DNA of 64,000 nucleotides from assembly GCF_016863175.1 (NCBI RefSeq), contig NZ_BOOJ01000048.1, positions 18,518-82,517 of the forward strand. The letters run 5' to 3'. The notes beneath the pieces are model-generated. The model was not told the origin of the DNA and searched no databases. It saw only the letters and a list, made by a program, of their open reading frames with translations. Position numbers and translations under genes: made by a program. Each line of letters starts with the position of its first letter. Position 1 is the first letter of the stretch. Positions 10,525 through 19,377 of the stretch are shown in pieces. This DNA comes from Paraplanobispora siamensis. Lineage in GTDB: Bacteria > Actinomycetota > Actinomycetes > Streptosporangiales > Streptosporangiaceae.

Positions 10525-11334
10525 CTACCGGTTGCTCGCCTCGCCGCCGGACAGGCGCTGGGCGAAATAGATCGGGACGACCGACAGCACGATCAGGGCG
10601 GCGGCGACCACGTTCACCACCGGCGCCTGGTTGGGCCGGAACAGGTTCTCGAAGATCCACAAGGGAAGGGTCTTGACCCCGGCGCCCGCGGTGAAGGTGG
10701 TCACGATGATCTCGTCGAACGACAGCGCGAAGGCCAGCAGCCCGCCCGCCAGCAGGGCCGAGCGGATCATCGGGAAGGTGACCAGCCGGAAGGTGGTGAA
10801 GACGTCGGCGCCCAGGTCGGCCGAGGCCTCCTCCAGCGACGATCCCGTACGGCGCAGCCGGGCCAGCACGTTGTTGTAGACGGTCACCACGCAGAACGTG
10901 GCGTGCCCGACGATCACCGTGAACATCCCGAGCCCCAGCCCGAACGGCTCCAGCACCGCGCGGAAGGCGTTGTTCAGCGCGATGCCGGTGACGATGCCGG
11001 GCAGCGCGATCGGCAGGATGATCAGCAGCGAGACCGCGTCCCGGCCGAAGAAGGAGTGCCGCTGGAGGGCGAAGGCCACCATGGTGCCCAGCACCAGGGC
11101 GATCGCCGTCGCGCCCAGCGCGGCCTGGATCGAGGTCCACAGCGCCTCGCGCACGCCGGTGGAGTTCCAGGCCGCCTCCCACCAGCGCACGGTGAACCCG
11201 GAGGGCGGCCAGCCGAAGGTGCGGTCGGCGTTGAAGGAGTTGAGCAGCACGACCAGCAGCGGCAGGTAGACGACGGCCAGGCCGCCGGCCAGGGCGGCCC
11301 ACAGCATCGCGCGGGCCGTACGAGAGAGGTTCAC
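10525..11334 (-). CDS. ABC importer permease, spermidine/putrescine PotC-like
   Basis: This 269-residue inner-membrane permease has about six hydrophobic segments and the EAA loop (EEASADLGADVFTTFRLVTF) that contacts the ATPase. Its GTG start overlaps the stop of the upstream permease by four bases (GTGA), so the two are translationally coupled. It is the last gene of a leftward operon of ATPase, binding protein and two permeases. By family and gene order the likely substrate class is polyamines, although related importers carry other cationic or opine-like solutes. Confidence 0.88.
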   Translation of the reverse strand: MNLSRTARAMLWAALAGGLAVVYLPLLVVLLNSFNADRTFGWPPSGFTVRWWEAAWNSTGVREALWTSIQAALGATAIALVLGTMVAFALQRHSFFGRDAVSLLIILPIALPGIVTGIALNNAFRAVLEPFGLGLGMFTVIVGHATFCVVTVYNNVLARLRRTGSSLEEASADLGADVFTTFRLVTFPMIRSALLAGGLLAFALSFDEIIVTTFTAGAGVKTLPLWIFENLFRPNQAPVVNVVAAALIVLSVVPIYFAQRLSGGEASNR

Positions 11335-12260
11335 AGGTTCTCCAGGGCTCCGGTGCGGCGGACCGCGGCGAGGTAGGCCAGCATGATCAGCACGGGGACG
11401 GTGGCGACCGCGGCGGCGAACGGGAGATTGTTGGCCGCGCCGATGTTGTCGTAGACGACGTTCCCGATGAGCTGGGACCTGCCGCCGACGATCTTCACGG
11501 TGATGTAGTCGCCGAGCGACAGGGAGAAGGTGAAGATCGACCCCGCGACCACGGCCGGGAACGTCAGCGGCCACACGACCGTGCGGAAGGTCCGCCAGCC
11601 GCGCGCCCCCAGGTCCCCGGCCGCCTCCAGCAGCGAGTTCGGCAGCCGCTCCAGCCCCGCGTAGATCGGCAGGATCATGTACGGCAGCCACAGGTAGGAC
11701 AGCGTGATGATCGTGGCGGTCAGGCCGTACCCCCAGCCCAGCAGGCCGTCGGCCGACAGCAGGACCCGCCAGGCGTAGGCCTTGACCAGGTAGGAGGCCC
11801 ACAACGGGGTCAGCACCGCGATGACCAGCCAGCGCTGCGCGCGCGGCGAGGCGAGCTTGGCCATCGCGAACGCCATGGGGAAGGCGACCACCAGGTCGAT
11901 CAGCGTCACCGCGGCCGCCACGCCCACCGAGCGCAGCGCGATCGTGCGGTAGACCTCGGCGGTGAGGAGTTCCTGGAAGTTGGCCCAGGTCAGCTCCCTG
12001 ACCAGGTCGCCGGTGAAGGTGTCGGTGCGCCACAGGGCCGATATGAACATGGCGGCCAGCGCGCCCAGGTAGGCGACGCCGAGCCAGAGCATGGGCGCCG
12101 ACAGCAGCAGCGACAGCCGCAGAGGGGCGTGCCGGTGCAGGAAGGCCGCCAGGCGCCGCCGGGGGCCGCCGGGCGCGGGGGCCGCGGCGCCCCGCGGGGC
12201 GGCGCCCGGCGCGGCGGGCGGCGGAGGGCCGGGCGGGGTGGTGTTCGCGGTGGTGTTCAA
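11331..12260 (-). CDS. ABC importer permease, spermidine/putrescine PotB-like
   Basis: A 309-residue permease with a proline/alanine-rich cytoplasmic N-terminus (about 40 residues), then hydrophobic segments and an EAA loop (LEAAGDLGARGWRTFRTVVW). It pairs with the PotC-like permease it overlaps. The predicted start is TTG at 12260, with AGGAG 11 nt upstream, a slightly long spacing. A strong hairpin lies between it and the upstream binding-protein gene. Confidence 0.86.
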   Translation of the reverse strand: MNTTANTTPPGPPPPAAPGAAPRGAAAPAPGGPRRRLAAFLHRHAPLRLSLLLSAPMLWLGVAYLGALAAMFISALWRTDTFTGDLVRELTWANFQELLTAEVYRTIALRSVGVAAAVTLIDLVVAFPMAFAMAKLASPRAQRWLVIAVLTPLWASYLVKAYAWRVLLSADGLLGWGYGLTATIITLSYLWLPYMILPIYAGLERLPNSLLEAAGDLGARGWRTFRTVVWPLTFPAVVAGSIFTFSLSLGDYITVKIVGGRSQLIGNVVYDNIGAANNLPFAAAVATVPVLIMLAYLAAVRRTGALENL

Positions 12261-12304
12261 CGACGTGCTCGCTCCTGTGCCGGTACGGCGTGCTCGTTCC
12301 CGTG

Positions 12305-12346
12305 CCCGGGGCGCCGGCGGGCGGCGGGGCCCGCCGACGCCCCGGG
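12305..12346 (-). terminator. Strong hairpin between binding-protein and permease genes of the importer operon
   Basis: An 18-bp stem with a single mismatch (12305-12322 against 12329-12346, 6-nt loop) sits in the 103-bp gap after the binding-protein stop codon. In this position a hairpin usually makes the binding protein more abundant than the membrane subunits, by partial termination or mRNA protection. Confidence 0.7.
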
Positions 12347-12363
12347 ACTCCTGGCTCCGGGGC

Positions 12364-13587
12364 TCAGCCCTTGATCTCGGTCCAGGCGCGGGTCCACTCC
12401 GCGTAGTCCTTGCACTTCACATCGGTGCGGCCGTCCAGGCACTGGGCGATCGGGGTCGTCCAGTACCAGACCTTCGAGAAGTACTCCTCGTCGGTGGCGT
12501 GGAAGGTCTCGCAGTGCTTCGGGTCGGCGGTCATCTCGCAGGACCTGGCGTTGGAGGGCGCTTCGCCGAAGTACTCGGCGACCTGGGCGTTGGCCTTGGG
12601 GGAGATGATCCAGTCGAGCCACTTGTAGGCGCAGACGGGGTGCTTGGCGTCGGCCGCGACCATCCAGGTGTCCGACCAGCCGGTGGCGCCCTCCTTGGGC
12701 AGCGTCACCTCCACCGGGGTCTTGTCCGCCTGGGCGACGTTGGCGATGACCTGCCAGGTGGTGCCGGCCACCGAGTCGCCGCTCTTGAAGGCCTGGACCT
12801 CCTTGGTGTAGTCCGACCAGTACTCGCCGATGATCTGCCGCTGCTGCTTGAGCAGGTCAACCGCCGCCTGGAACTGCGTGTCGTCCAACGCGTAGGGGTT
12901 CTTGATGCCGAGGTCGGGCTTGGTGGCCATCAGATAGACCGCGGCGTCGGCGATGTAGATGGGGGAGTCGTAGGCGGTGATCTTCCCCTTGTACGGCGAG
13001 GCCGGGTCGAAGACCACGCTCCAGGAGTCGGGCGCGGGCTTGACGACGTCGGTGCGCCACATGAGGAGGTTGGCGCCCCGGCCGTGCGGCACGCCGTAGG
13101 CGACCCCGTTCACCGAGTTCCACGTCTTGTTCTTCAGGCCCTCGAAGACGTCGGCGTAGTTGGGGATCAGCGCCGTGTTGACCGGTGCCACGTCCCCGCC
13201 GGCGATCAGCCGGAGCGAGGCGTCGCCGGAGGCGGAGACCGCGTCGTACTCGCCGGTCTTCATCAGGTTCACCATCTCGTCGGAGGTCCCGGCGACCTTG
13301 GAGTTGACCTGGCAGCCGGTGGCCTGCTCGAACGGGGTGACCCAGTCGACCTTGGGGTCGTTGGAGCCGTCCTCGACATATCCGGCCCAGTGGACCAGGT
13401 TGACCTGGCCCTCGCCCGCGCCGAGCGACTGCAGCGCCTCGATCTTGGGCGGGGTGAAGCCGCTCTGGCCGGGCGCGGCGGAGGCGCCGGTCGGTTCGGA
13501 GGCGGAACCGCAGGCGGCGACGGCGAGGGCGAGCGCGGAGACCGCGACCGCGAGACGGGCGGTGGCCGGGCGGGGGGTGGATCGCAT
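12364..13587 (-). CDS. Extracellular solute-binding lipoprotein, PotD/PotF-like
   Basis: The 407-residue protein opens with a basic signal peptide and a lipobox ending VAAC-GS (Cys at about residue 26), so it should be a membrane-anchored lipoprotein on the outer face. The body has the bacterial solute-binding protein fold of the polyamine group (LVHWAGYVEDGSNDPKVDW, GVPHGRGANLLMW, DDTQFQAAVDLLKQQRQIIG). It contains several extra cysteines near the C-terminus. It lies 16 bp after the ATPase gene. Polyamine uptake is the best guess; the ligand residues cannot be verified by eye. Confidence 0.87.
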   Translation of the reverse strand: MRSTPRPATARLAVAVSALALAVAACGSASEPTGASAAPGQSGFTPPKIEALQSLGAGEGQVNLVHWAGYVEDGSNDPKVDWVTPFEQATGCQVNSKVAGTSDEMVNLMKTGEYDAVSASGDASLRLIAGGDVAPVNTALIPNYADVFEGLKNKTWNSVNGVAYGVPHGRGANLLMWRTDVVKPAPDSWSVVFDPASPYKGKITAYDSPIYIADAAVYLMATKPDLGIKNPYALDDTQFQAAVDLLKQQRQIIGEYWSDYTKEVQAFKSGDSVAGTTWQVIANVAQADKTPVEVTLPKEGATGWSDTWMVAADAKHPVCAYKWLDWIISPKANAQVAEYFGEAPSNARSCEMTADPKHCETFHATDEEYFSKVWYWTTPIAQCLDGRTDVKCKDYAEWTRAWTEIKG

Positions 13588-13603
13588 CAGATGACGACCT
13601 TTC

Positions 13604-14632
13604 TCACGAGACGATCGCGAACTCGTGCCGGCGGTGCCAGACGAGCCGGACCCTGGTGCCGCGCAGGCTCATCACGTCCATGGACGAGACCTGCAGGTTC
13701 TGCTGGAGCGCGATGAGCCGGCCGCCCGCGTCGAGCTCGACCACGAACCGGGTCGCCGGCCCGGCGTAGACGACCTCGCTGACGGTGCCGGTCGCGCTGT
13801 GCTCGGCGCCGTCCACCGGCTCGCCGAGCCCGGTCACGCGCAGCTTCTCCGGCCGCACGCTGAAGGTACCCTCCTTGCCGAGTACGGCCTGCGCCGCCTC
13901 GCCGGAGATGAGGTTGGAGGTGCCGACGAACCCGGCGACGAAGGCGCTGGAGGGCCGTTCGTAGATCTCGGCGGGGGTGCCGACCTGCTCGACGCGGCCC
14001 TCGTTGAAGACCGCGACCCGGTCGCTCATGGTCAGCGCCTCCTCCTGGTCGTGGGTGACGAACAGGAAGGTGATGCCGACCTCGCGCTGGATGGACTTGA
14101 GCTCGACCTGCATCTCCTCGCGGAGCTTGAGGTCCAGCGCGCCGAGCGGCTCGTCCAGCAGCAGCACCCGGGGCCGGTTGACCAGGGCGCGGGCCAGCGC
14201 GACCCGCTGGCGCTGGCCGCCCGACAGCTGCCCGGGCCTGCGCCGCTCGTAGCCCTCCAGCCGGACCGAGGCCAGCGCGGCCAGGGCCCGCTCGCGCCGT
14301 TCGGCCCGGGGCACGCGCTTGACGCGCAGGCCGTACTCGACGTTGTCCAGCACGCTCATGTGCGGGAACAGCGCGTAGTCCTGGAAGACGGTGTTGACGT
14401 CGCGCTCGAAGGGGGCGAGCCGGGTGACGTCCGCGCCGCCGAGCTCGACCGTGCCCGACGTGGGGGTCTCGAAGCCGGCGATCATCCGCAGCACGGTCGT
14501 CTTGCCCGAGCCCGAGGGCCCGAGCATGGCGAAGAACTCGCCGTCGGCGATGTCGAGGTCCACGCCGGTGACGGCGTGGACCGCGCCGAAGCTCTTGCGG
14601 AGACCGCTCAGCCTCACCGCTGGGTCTGACAT
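13604..14632 (-). CDS. ABC importer ATPase, PotA-like
   Basis: The protein has Walker A (GPSGSGKTT), Q-loop (FQDYALFPHM), signature (LSGGQRQR), Walker B (VLLLDEPLGALD) and H-loop (FVTHDQEEAL), then a C-terminal TOBE-type regulatory domain with SVRPEKLRV. This is the layout of PotA and related importer ATPases. I place the start at the ATG at 14632 (MSDPAVRL), not the in-frame ATG at 14644: a promoter with TTGCAG, a 17-bp spacer and TATGTT ends 7 nt before it, implying a leaderless mRNA. First gene of the leftward operon. Confidence 0.9.
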   Translation of the reverse strand: MSDPAVRLSGLRKSFGAVHAVTGVDLDIADGEFFAMLGPSGSGKTTVLRMIAGFETPTSGTVELGGADVTRLAPFERDVNTVFQDYALFPHMSVLDNVEYGLRVKRVPRAERRERALAALASVRLEGYERRRPGQLSGGQRQRVALARALVNRPRVLLLDEPLGALDLKLREEMQVELKSIQREVGITFLFVTHDQEEALTMSDRVAVFNEGRVEQVGTPAEIYERPSSAFVAGFVGTSNLISGEAAQAVLGKEGTFSVRPEKLRVTGLGEPVDGAEHSATGTVSEVVYAGPATRFVVELDAGGRLIALQQNLQVSSMDVMSLRGTRVRLVWHRRHEFAIVS

Positions 14633-14639
14633 GACCGGA

Positions 14640-14668
14640 AACATATGGTTTTAAATGTTTAACTGCAA
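14640..14668 (-). promoter_or_regulatory. Promoter of the polyamine-type importer operon with an AT-rich inverted repeat
   Basis: On the minus strand TTGCAG (14668-14663) and TATGTT (14645-14640) are separated by 17 bp, and the ATG at 14632 lies where transcription should begin. The spacer contains TTAAA-CA-TTTAA, a near-palindrome standing out in this GC-rich DNA, and a candidate operator for the divergent GntR regulator. Confidence 0.7.
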
Positions 14669-14757
14669 GAGCGAATCCGGTATCACTGGGGCGGACTCCG
14701 GGAAATGAGGTGTTCGCGGGTGGGCGAGCCGAGAACTGGTGAGAGGGGCGCTGGACC

Positions 14758-15480
14758 GTGACGGAGATCTCCGGCGGTGCCAGGCTGGCCGCCTTCGCCC
14801 CGGTCGACAACACCGCCCGGGTGGACGCCGTGGTCCGCAGGCTCACCGACGCGATCGTCCTGGGACTGCTGGCCGACGGGGAACAGCTGCCGAGCGAGGC
14901 CGAGCTCGCCGCCCAGCTCGGCGTCTCCACGGTCACCCTCAGGGAGGCCCTGATGGCCCTGCGGCAGCAGGGCATGGTCGAGACCCGCCGCGGCCGGGGC
15001 GGGGGCAGCTTCGTGCGGGTGCCGCAGGAGGCCCCCGCGCTGCTGGACCGGCTGCGCGACCTGACCGTGGAGGAACTGCGCGACCTGGGCGACCACTACG
15101 CGGCCATCGCCGGGGCCACGGCCCGGCTGGCCGCCCAGCGGGCGCTGCCCGAGGACATCGCCCCGCTGCGGCGCACGCTGGAGGAGATGGCCGCCACCCG
15201 GGACGAGGCGCACCTGCGCAGGCTGCACGGCCGCTTCCACATCGAGGTCGCGGCCGTCTCGCAGTCCGCACGACTCACTCGGGAGGAGATCCGGTTACAG
15301 GCCGACATCGGACCGTTGCTCTGGCTCGCCCACACGGGAGAACATGGGCCGTCGGCTCAGCACCGCGCCATCGTGGGGGCCATCCAGCACGGCGACGGTG
15401 ACCGGGCCAGGGAACTGGCGGAACGGCACGTGCTCGACGCGGTGGAACACCTCATCGAACTGCGGCTGCGCGAGCCGTGA
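14758..15480 (+). CDS. GntR-family (FadR-like) transcriptional regulator
   Basis: The 240-residue protein has the N-terminal winged helix of the GntR family (LPSEAELAAQLGVSTVTLRE, then LRQQGMVETRRGRGGGSFV) and an all-helical C-terminal effector domain of the FCD type. It is divergent from the polyamine-type importer operon with 125 bp between them and 30 bp upstream of a Cache-domain gene. It therefore probably controls the importer in response to a small ligand; both points are inference from context. GTG start with GAGAGGGG upstream. Confidence 0.88.
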   Translation: MTEISGGARLAAFAPVDNTARVDAVVRRLTDAIVLGLLADGEQLPSEAELAAQLGVSTVTLREALMALRQQGMVETRRGRGGGSFVRVPQEAPALLDRLRDLTVEELRDLGDHYAAIAGATARLAAQRALPEDIAPLRRTLEEMAATRDEAHLRRLHGRFHIEVAAVSQSARLTREEIRLQADIGPLLWLAHTGEHGPSAQHRAIVGAIQHGDGDRARELAERHVLDAVEHLIELRLREP

Positions 15481-15510
15481 GCGTGATCGTGGCTAAGGCG
15501 GTGGATCGAC

Positions 15511-16218
15511 GTGGGTGACTTCCGGACGCTGCCGGCGCCGGGCACGGTGGCCGGGGCGGCCGACACCGTCGCCGGCATCGTGGAGGGGGTCTTCGAGGAG
15601 CTCCACCAGGTGCGCGACGCGGTGGTCCGGATCATGGGACCGGCGCCGGTGAGCGGCGACCTGGCCGCGCTGCGCCCCCTGCTCCTGCCGCGCCTCGGGG
15701 GCCTGATCTCCGGCATCGGCTTCATCGCCGAGCCCGGCCTGCTCGCCGACGCGCCGTGGTTCCTGGAGTGGTGGCAGGAGGGCCCCTCGGGCGAGCCGGT
15801 GCACCTGGTCAGGGACATGGACCCGGCCAGCAGCGCCTTCTACGACTACACGCACTGGGAGTGGTTCGCCGGGCCGCGTTCCGGCGACGGGCACACGGTG
15901 GCGGGGCCGTACGTCGACATCCTGTGCACCGACGAGTACTCCCTGACCCTGGCCGTGCCCGTGTCCGGGGAGCGGGGCTTCGCCGGGGTCGCCGCGGCCG
16001 ACGTGTTCGTGCGCCGCTTCGAGGTCGCGGTGCTGCCGGTGCTGCGCGCGCTGCCGGGACCGGCGTTCCTGGTCAACCGGCAGGGCCGGGTGGTGGCCTC
16101 CGCCACCGCCAGGCAGCTCACCGGATCGATCTTCCGCGGGGCCCCGGGAACGGTGTCCCACCCATGCCGGGAACTGCCCCTGTCCCTGGTTGCGGCACAA
16201 TTGCCGCATGCCCCTTGA
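15511..16218 (+). CDS. Soluble Cache (PDC-like) sensor-domain protein
   Basis: This 235-residue protein has no clear signal peptide or membrane helix and seems to be a free-standing Cache domain. The middle shows the typical pattern of a (W/Y)F motif ([14 protein letters not shown]), a PYVD core and a T-x-A-x-PV strand ([11 protein letters not shown]). Cache domains normally sense amines, amino acids or organic acids outside the cell; a solitary intracellular version next to a GntR regulator and an importer suggests ligand sensing for that system. Its 3' end overlaps hisI by 11 bp. No enzymatic or HTH part is visible. Confidence 0.7.
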   Translation: MGDFRTLPAPGTVAGAADTVAGIVEGVFEELHQVRDAVVRIMGPAPVSGDLAALRPLLLPRLGGLISGIGFIAEPGLLADAPWFLEWWQEGPSGEPVHLVRDMDPASSAFYDYTHWEWFAGPRSGDGHTVAGPYVDILCTDEYSLTLAVPVSGERGFAGVAAADVFVRRFEVAVLPVLRALPGPAFLVNRQGRVVASATARQLTGSIFRGAPGTVSHPCRELPLSLVAAQLPHAP

Positions 16219-16555
16219 CCCCGCGATCGCAGCCCGGCTGAAGCGCACCGCCGACGGACTGGTGCCGGCCGTCGTCCAGCAGTACGACACCGGCGAGGTT
16301 CTCATGCTCGCCTGGATGAACGACGAGGCCCTGCATCGCACACTGACCACCGGACGGGCCACCTACTGGTCGCGCAGCCGGGCCTCCTACTGGGTGAAGG
16401 GCGACACCTCCGGTCACGTCCAGCACGTCAAGTCCGCGGCCCTCGACTGCGACGGCGACACCATCCTGCTCAAGGTCGACCAGGTGGGCGCGGCCTGCCA
16501 CACCGGCGACCGGACCTGCTTCGACGCCACGGAGCTGGCGGTGGTCCCGGAGTGA
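16208..16555 (+). CDS. hisI: Phosphoribosyl-AMP cyclohydrolase
   Basis: HisI opens the purine ring of phosphoribosyl-AMP, the third step of histidine synthesis. The 115-residue product has the metal-binding core [20 protein letters not shown] and GDRTCF, plus TYWSRSR for substrate binding. I choose the ATG at 16208 ([13 protein letters not shown]), since an in-frame start at 16190 has no support and CACAAT lies 6 nt before 16208. The gene is monofunctional, as usual in actinobacteria. Its stop overlaps the next gene's start (GTGA). Confidence 0.95.
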   Translation: MPLDPAIAARLKRTADGLVPAVVQQYDTGEVLMLAWMNDEALHRTLTTGRATYWSRSRASYWVKGDTSGHVQHVKSAALDCDGDTILLKVDQVGAACHTGDRTCFDATELAVVPE

Positions 16556-17181
16556 ACGCCAGGCGGGCACTGTGGACGTGGGTGCTCGCGTGCGCGGCGG
16601 GCGCCGGGCTGGTCCTGCTGGCGGCCGGGCGCGAATGGGCCACCGTCCGGGCCGGCTCGATCGGCGGCTCCTCCCAGGTCGTCTCCGTGCAGGGTGACCG
16701 GCTGGCGCCCTTCCTGAGCCCGGTGGCCCTGGCGGCCCTGGCCGCGGTGGTCGCGCTGCTGGCCACGCGCGGGGTCGCGCGCCGGGCGGTGGGCGTGGTG
16801 GTCGCGCTCTGCGGGCTCGGCGCGATCGCCGGGGTCCGGACCGGGACCAGGATGACCGCGATCACCGACGCGCTGTCCGGTCAGGCCGGTCTCGCCATGA
16901 CGTCCGGCGGCGCCTCCTCCGCCGCGGTCGCCTGGACCTGGCCGGCGGTCGCCGCCTCCGGCGGTCTGCTGCTGCTGGCGGCGGGTGCGGCCGCCGCGCT
17001 GCGCGGCCACCGCTGGCCGGGGATGTCCGACCGCTACGACCGCACGGGGCCGTCCTCCGGCGGTGCCGTGAGCGGCTCCGCCCGAGGAGCGGAGCGGGGG
17101 CCGGTGAGCGAGCGGGCGCTGTGGGACGCGATCGACCGCGGCGCCGACCCGACGGCCGGGCCGCGCGACGGCGAGGGCTGA
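16552..17181 (+). CDS. TIGR02234 tryptophan-cluster membrane protein
   Basis: The 209-residue protein has four hydrophobic segments and the family's [12 protein letters not shown] loop after the first helix. This family sits in tryptophan-biosynthesis clusters of actinobacteria, and its function is not established. The start overlaps the hisI stop by four bases. In Streptomyces, anthranilate synthase (trpE) usually lies between hisI and this gene; here it is missing. The C-terminal 50 residues are polar and variable. Confidence 0.85.
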   Translation: MNARRALWTWVLACAAGAGLVLLAAGREWATVRAGSIGGSSQVVSVQGDRLAPFLSPVALAALAAVVALLATRGVARRAVGVVVALCGLGAIAGVRTGTRMTAITDALSGQAGLAMTSGGASSAAVAWTWPAVAASGGLLLLAAGAAAALRGHRWPGMSDRYDRTGPSSGGAVSGSARGAERGPVSERALWDAIDRGADPTAGPRDGEG

Positions 17182-17387
17182 GGGCGCACCGCGCGAGGGC
17201 TGGGGCCGTACCGCGCGAGGGCCGAGGCCGTACCGCAAAAGCGGAGCAGTGGCGGACATGTCAGTGATGTGTCTGCCATATCCGTTTTATGGTGGTCACA
17301 ACTTGTCCACAGACTGGCCGTGGACCTTCCGTGAGCGCGGGCAGTCGCTAGGCTTCCGCCCGCGACTCGGATAAAGGGGAATCATTT
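17182..17387 (+). promoter_or_regulatory. Intergenic region with a short repeat and presumed promoter of the DUF4190 gene
   Basis: The first half repeats GCCGTACCGC units (17208 and 17228). The second half is less GC-rich, with several AT-rich hexamers (for example TTTTAT near 17285). No single promoter stands out. AAAGGGGAA precedes the ATG at 17388. Confidence 0.4.
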
Positions 17388-17789
17388 ATGAGCTATGACA
17401 ATCACTCAGGCGGTTACGGACCGCCGAAGGGAGGCGGCTACGGGCCTCCCGGGGGGTACGGCGGAGGGTACGGCGGCGGCGGTTACGACCCCTACGGCTA
17501 CGGCGCCCCCCAGCCCCGTCCCAACAACGGCATGGCCGTGGCCGCGCTGGTCATGGGCATCGCCGGCCTGTTCGTCTGCGGGATCACCTCCCTGGTGGGC
17601 ATCGTGCTCGGCCACGTCTCGCTGGGCCAGATCAAGAGGACGGGCGAGGAGGGACGGGGCATGGCCATCGCGGGCCTGGTCCTGTCCTACTTCGGCGTCG
17701 CCTGCTGGGTCATCGTCCTGCTGGTCTGGCTCGGGCTGCTGGGCATCCTGTTCGGCGGGGCGGCCGTCTCCTCGTACTCGGGCGCCTGA
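17388..17789 (+). CDS. DUF4190 membrane protein with Gly/Tyr-rich N-terminus
   Basis: The 133-residue product has a flexible N-terminal tail rich in Gly, Tyr and Pro (residues 1-48), then two hydrophobic helices joined by a conserved-looking loop, GIVLGHVSLGQIKRTGEEG. GHxxLxxIKRTGExG is the hallmark of DUF4190, found in many actinobacterial membrane proteins of unknown role. A clear AAAGGGGAA ribosome-binding site precedes the ATG. Similar proteins accompany trp clusters in related genomes, but a role in tryptophan synthesis is not shown. Confidence 0.85.
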   Translation: MSYDNHSGGYGPPKGGGYGPPGGYGGGYGGGGYDPYGYGAPQPRPNNGMAVAALVMGIAGLFVCGITSLVGIVLGHVSLGQIKRTGEEGRGMAIAGLVLSYFGVACWVIVLLVWLGLLGILFGGAAVSSYSGA

Positions 17790-17864
17790 CCCGTCCCCCG
17801 CCGGCCGGGTAGCGTGACCGGAGACGGGTGGCCGCCGGCGGGGAACCCGGAGGGAGGCGGATCC

Positions 17865-18392
17865 GTGGGGGAGACAGCACGGGGACGGTCGACACGGGGA
17901 CAGACAGCACGGGGACGGGCGGCACGGGGAGAGATGGCGCGGGGGGAAGTGTCGGGGGGAGAGACGGCGCGGGGGGAAACGGCGCTGACGCGGCGGCGCG
18001 GGATGCGGGTCGCCGCGCCCCTGGCCACCGCCGCGGCGGCCGCGGCCGCGGTCGCCTACGTGGCCGCCGTGGACCCGAACGAGCCCGGCCACTATCCCTC
18101 CTGCCCGTTCCTCGTGCTCACCGGGCTCTACTGTCCCGGCTGCGGCGGCCTGCGCGCCGTACACGCCCTGGCGAACGGCGACCCGGTCGCGGCCCTCGGC
18201 CTGAACCCCCTCCTCGTGCTCATGGTCCCCGCGCTGGCCGTGCTGTGGGGGCACTGGACGCTGCGGTCGTGGAAGGGCGAGCCGTTCGCCCGCAAAGCCC
18301 CGCGCGCGGTATACGCCTGGATTCTGCTGGCTTTAATGATCGGTTTCTGGATAGCGAGAAACCTGCCTTTTGCGGATTTTCTCGCCCCATAG
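17865..18392 (+). CDS. DUF2752 membrane protein
   Basis: The 175-residue protein carries the DUF2752 core [20 protein letters not shown] followed by LNPLL, with four cysteines and about three hydrophobic helices. Function is unknown; the family is common beside actinobacterial trp and lgt genes. I start at the GTG at 17865, preceded by GGAGGGAGG, with a TAGCGT box at 17809 likely giving the transcript; an in-frame GTG at 17814 lacks such support. The N-terminal 45 residues are a low-complexity ARG/GET repeat encoded by an imperfect CACGGGGACGG-type DNA repeat. Confidence 0.75.
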   Translation: MGETARGRSTRGQTARGRAARGEMARGEVSGGETARGETALTRRRGMRVAAPLATAAAAAAAVAYVAAVDPNEPGHYPSCPFLVLTGLYCPGCGGLRAVHALANGDPVAALGLNPLLVLMVPALAVLWGHWTLRSWKGEPFARKAPRAVYAWILLALMIGFWIARNLPFADFLAP

Positions 18393-18485
18393 GGCCCTAT
18401 ACGGCTCACCCCCGTGGCCGAGTGACCTCGGCAAGGCCGATACCATCGGCGGGACAAGGGCAATCGATCGGGAGGGACCTGTCTC

Positions 18486-18566
18486 GTGGGCGAGCGGAGC
18501 GAGCGGACCGCGGACACGGCGGTGTTCGCGAACTTGATCGACGAGCTTCACGAGGAGGCCAAGTGA
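18486..18566 (+). CDS. Possible 26-residue peptide coupled to trpC
   Basis: A GTG at 18486 lies about 8 nt after a strong Shine-Dalgarno (GGGAGGGA) and opens a 26-codon frame ([20 protein letters not shown]...). Its TGA overlaps the trpC GTG (GTGA). The peptide has no tryptophan, so it is not a classical attenuator leader. Streptomyces trp clusters hold a small ORF (trpX/trpM) between trpC and trpB; this one is upstream of trpC, and I claim no homology. It may be a real peptide or serve mainly to couple translation. Confidence 0.45.
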   Translation: MGERSERTADTAVFANLIDELHEEAK

Positions 18567-19372
18567 GCGTTCTGGACGACATCATCGAAGGGGTCCGCGC
18601 CGACCTGGCCGAGCGGCAGAAGGCCGTCTCCCTGGCCGAGCTCAAGGAGCGCGCCGAGCGCGCGCCCGCGCCCCGCGACGTCTACAGGGCGCTGGGCGGC
18701 GACCAGGTGGCGGTCATCGCCGAGGTGAAGCGTTCCAGCCCCTCCAAGGGCGCGCTGGCCGCGATCGCCGACCCCGCGGCGCTGGCGGCCGACTACGAGG
18801 CCGGCGGCGCGCACGTCATCAGCGTGCTGACCGAGCAGCGCCGTTTCGGCGGCAGCCTGGAGGACCTGGCCGCCGTGCGCGCGGTCGTCGACATCCCGGT
18901 GCTGCGCAAGGACTTCATCGTCACCTCCTACCAGCTGTGGGAGGCCCGCGCCCACGGCGCCGACCTCGCGCTGCTGATCGTGGCCGCGCTCGACCAGAAC
19001 GCGCTGGTCTCCCTCATCGAGCGCGCCGAGTCGATCGGGCTGGCGCCGCTGGTGGAGGTGCACACCGCCGAGGAGCTCCGGCGGGCGCTCGACGCCGGGG
19101 CGAAGATCATCGGAGTCAACGCGCGGGATCTCAAGACCCTCGAGGTGGACCGCGAGGTGTTCGCCAAGCTGGCCCCGGAGATCCCCGAAGGCATCATCAA
19201 GATCGCCGAGTCGGGCGTGCGTGGCCCCCATGACCTGCTCGCCTACGCCAGAGCCGGCGCCGACGCCGTCCTCGTCGGTGAGAGCCTGGTCACCGGCAAG
19301 GACCCCCGCGCCGCCGTGGTGGACCTGGTCACCGCCGGTGCCCACCCCGCATCCCGACCCGAGGGACAGTGA
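18563..19372 (+). CDS. trpC: Indole-3-glycerol phosphate synthase
   Basis: TrpC closes the indole ring from carboxyphenylamino-deoxyribulose phosphate. The 269-residue TIM barrel shows [15 protein letters not shown] (catalytic Lys), [27 protein letters not shown] and AESGV, all family motifs. The GTG start is preceded by GAGGAGG and overlaps the small upstream frame. The protein is not fused to TrpF. Transcription continues into trpB and trpA. Confidence 0.96.
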   Translation: MSVLDDIIEGVRADLAERQKAVSLAELKERAERAPAPRDVYRALGGDQVAVIAEVKRSSPSKGALAAIADPAALAADYEAGGAHVISVLTEQRRFGGSLEDLAAVRAVVDIPVLRKDFIVTSYQLWEARAHGADLALLIVAALDQNALVSLIERAESIGLAPLVEVHTAEELRRALDAGAKIIGVNARDLKTLEVDREVFAKLAPEIPEGIIKIAESGVRGPHDLLAYARAGADAVLVGESLVTGKDPRAAVVDLVTAGAHPASRPEGQ

Positions 19373-19377
19373 GACAA

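Noticed and set aside
18393..18485. Tryptophan attenuator or T-box before trpC
   Set aside because: No Trp-codon cluster, no T-box TGGN sequence and no convincing terminator/antiterminator pair.
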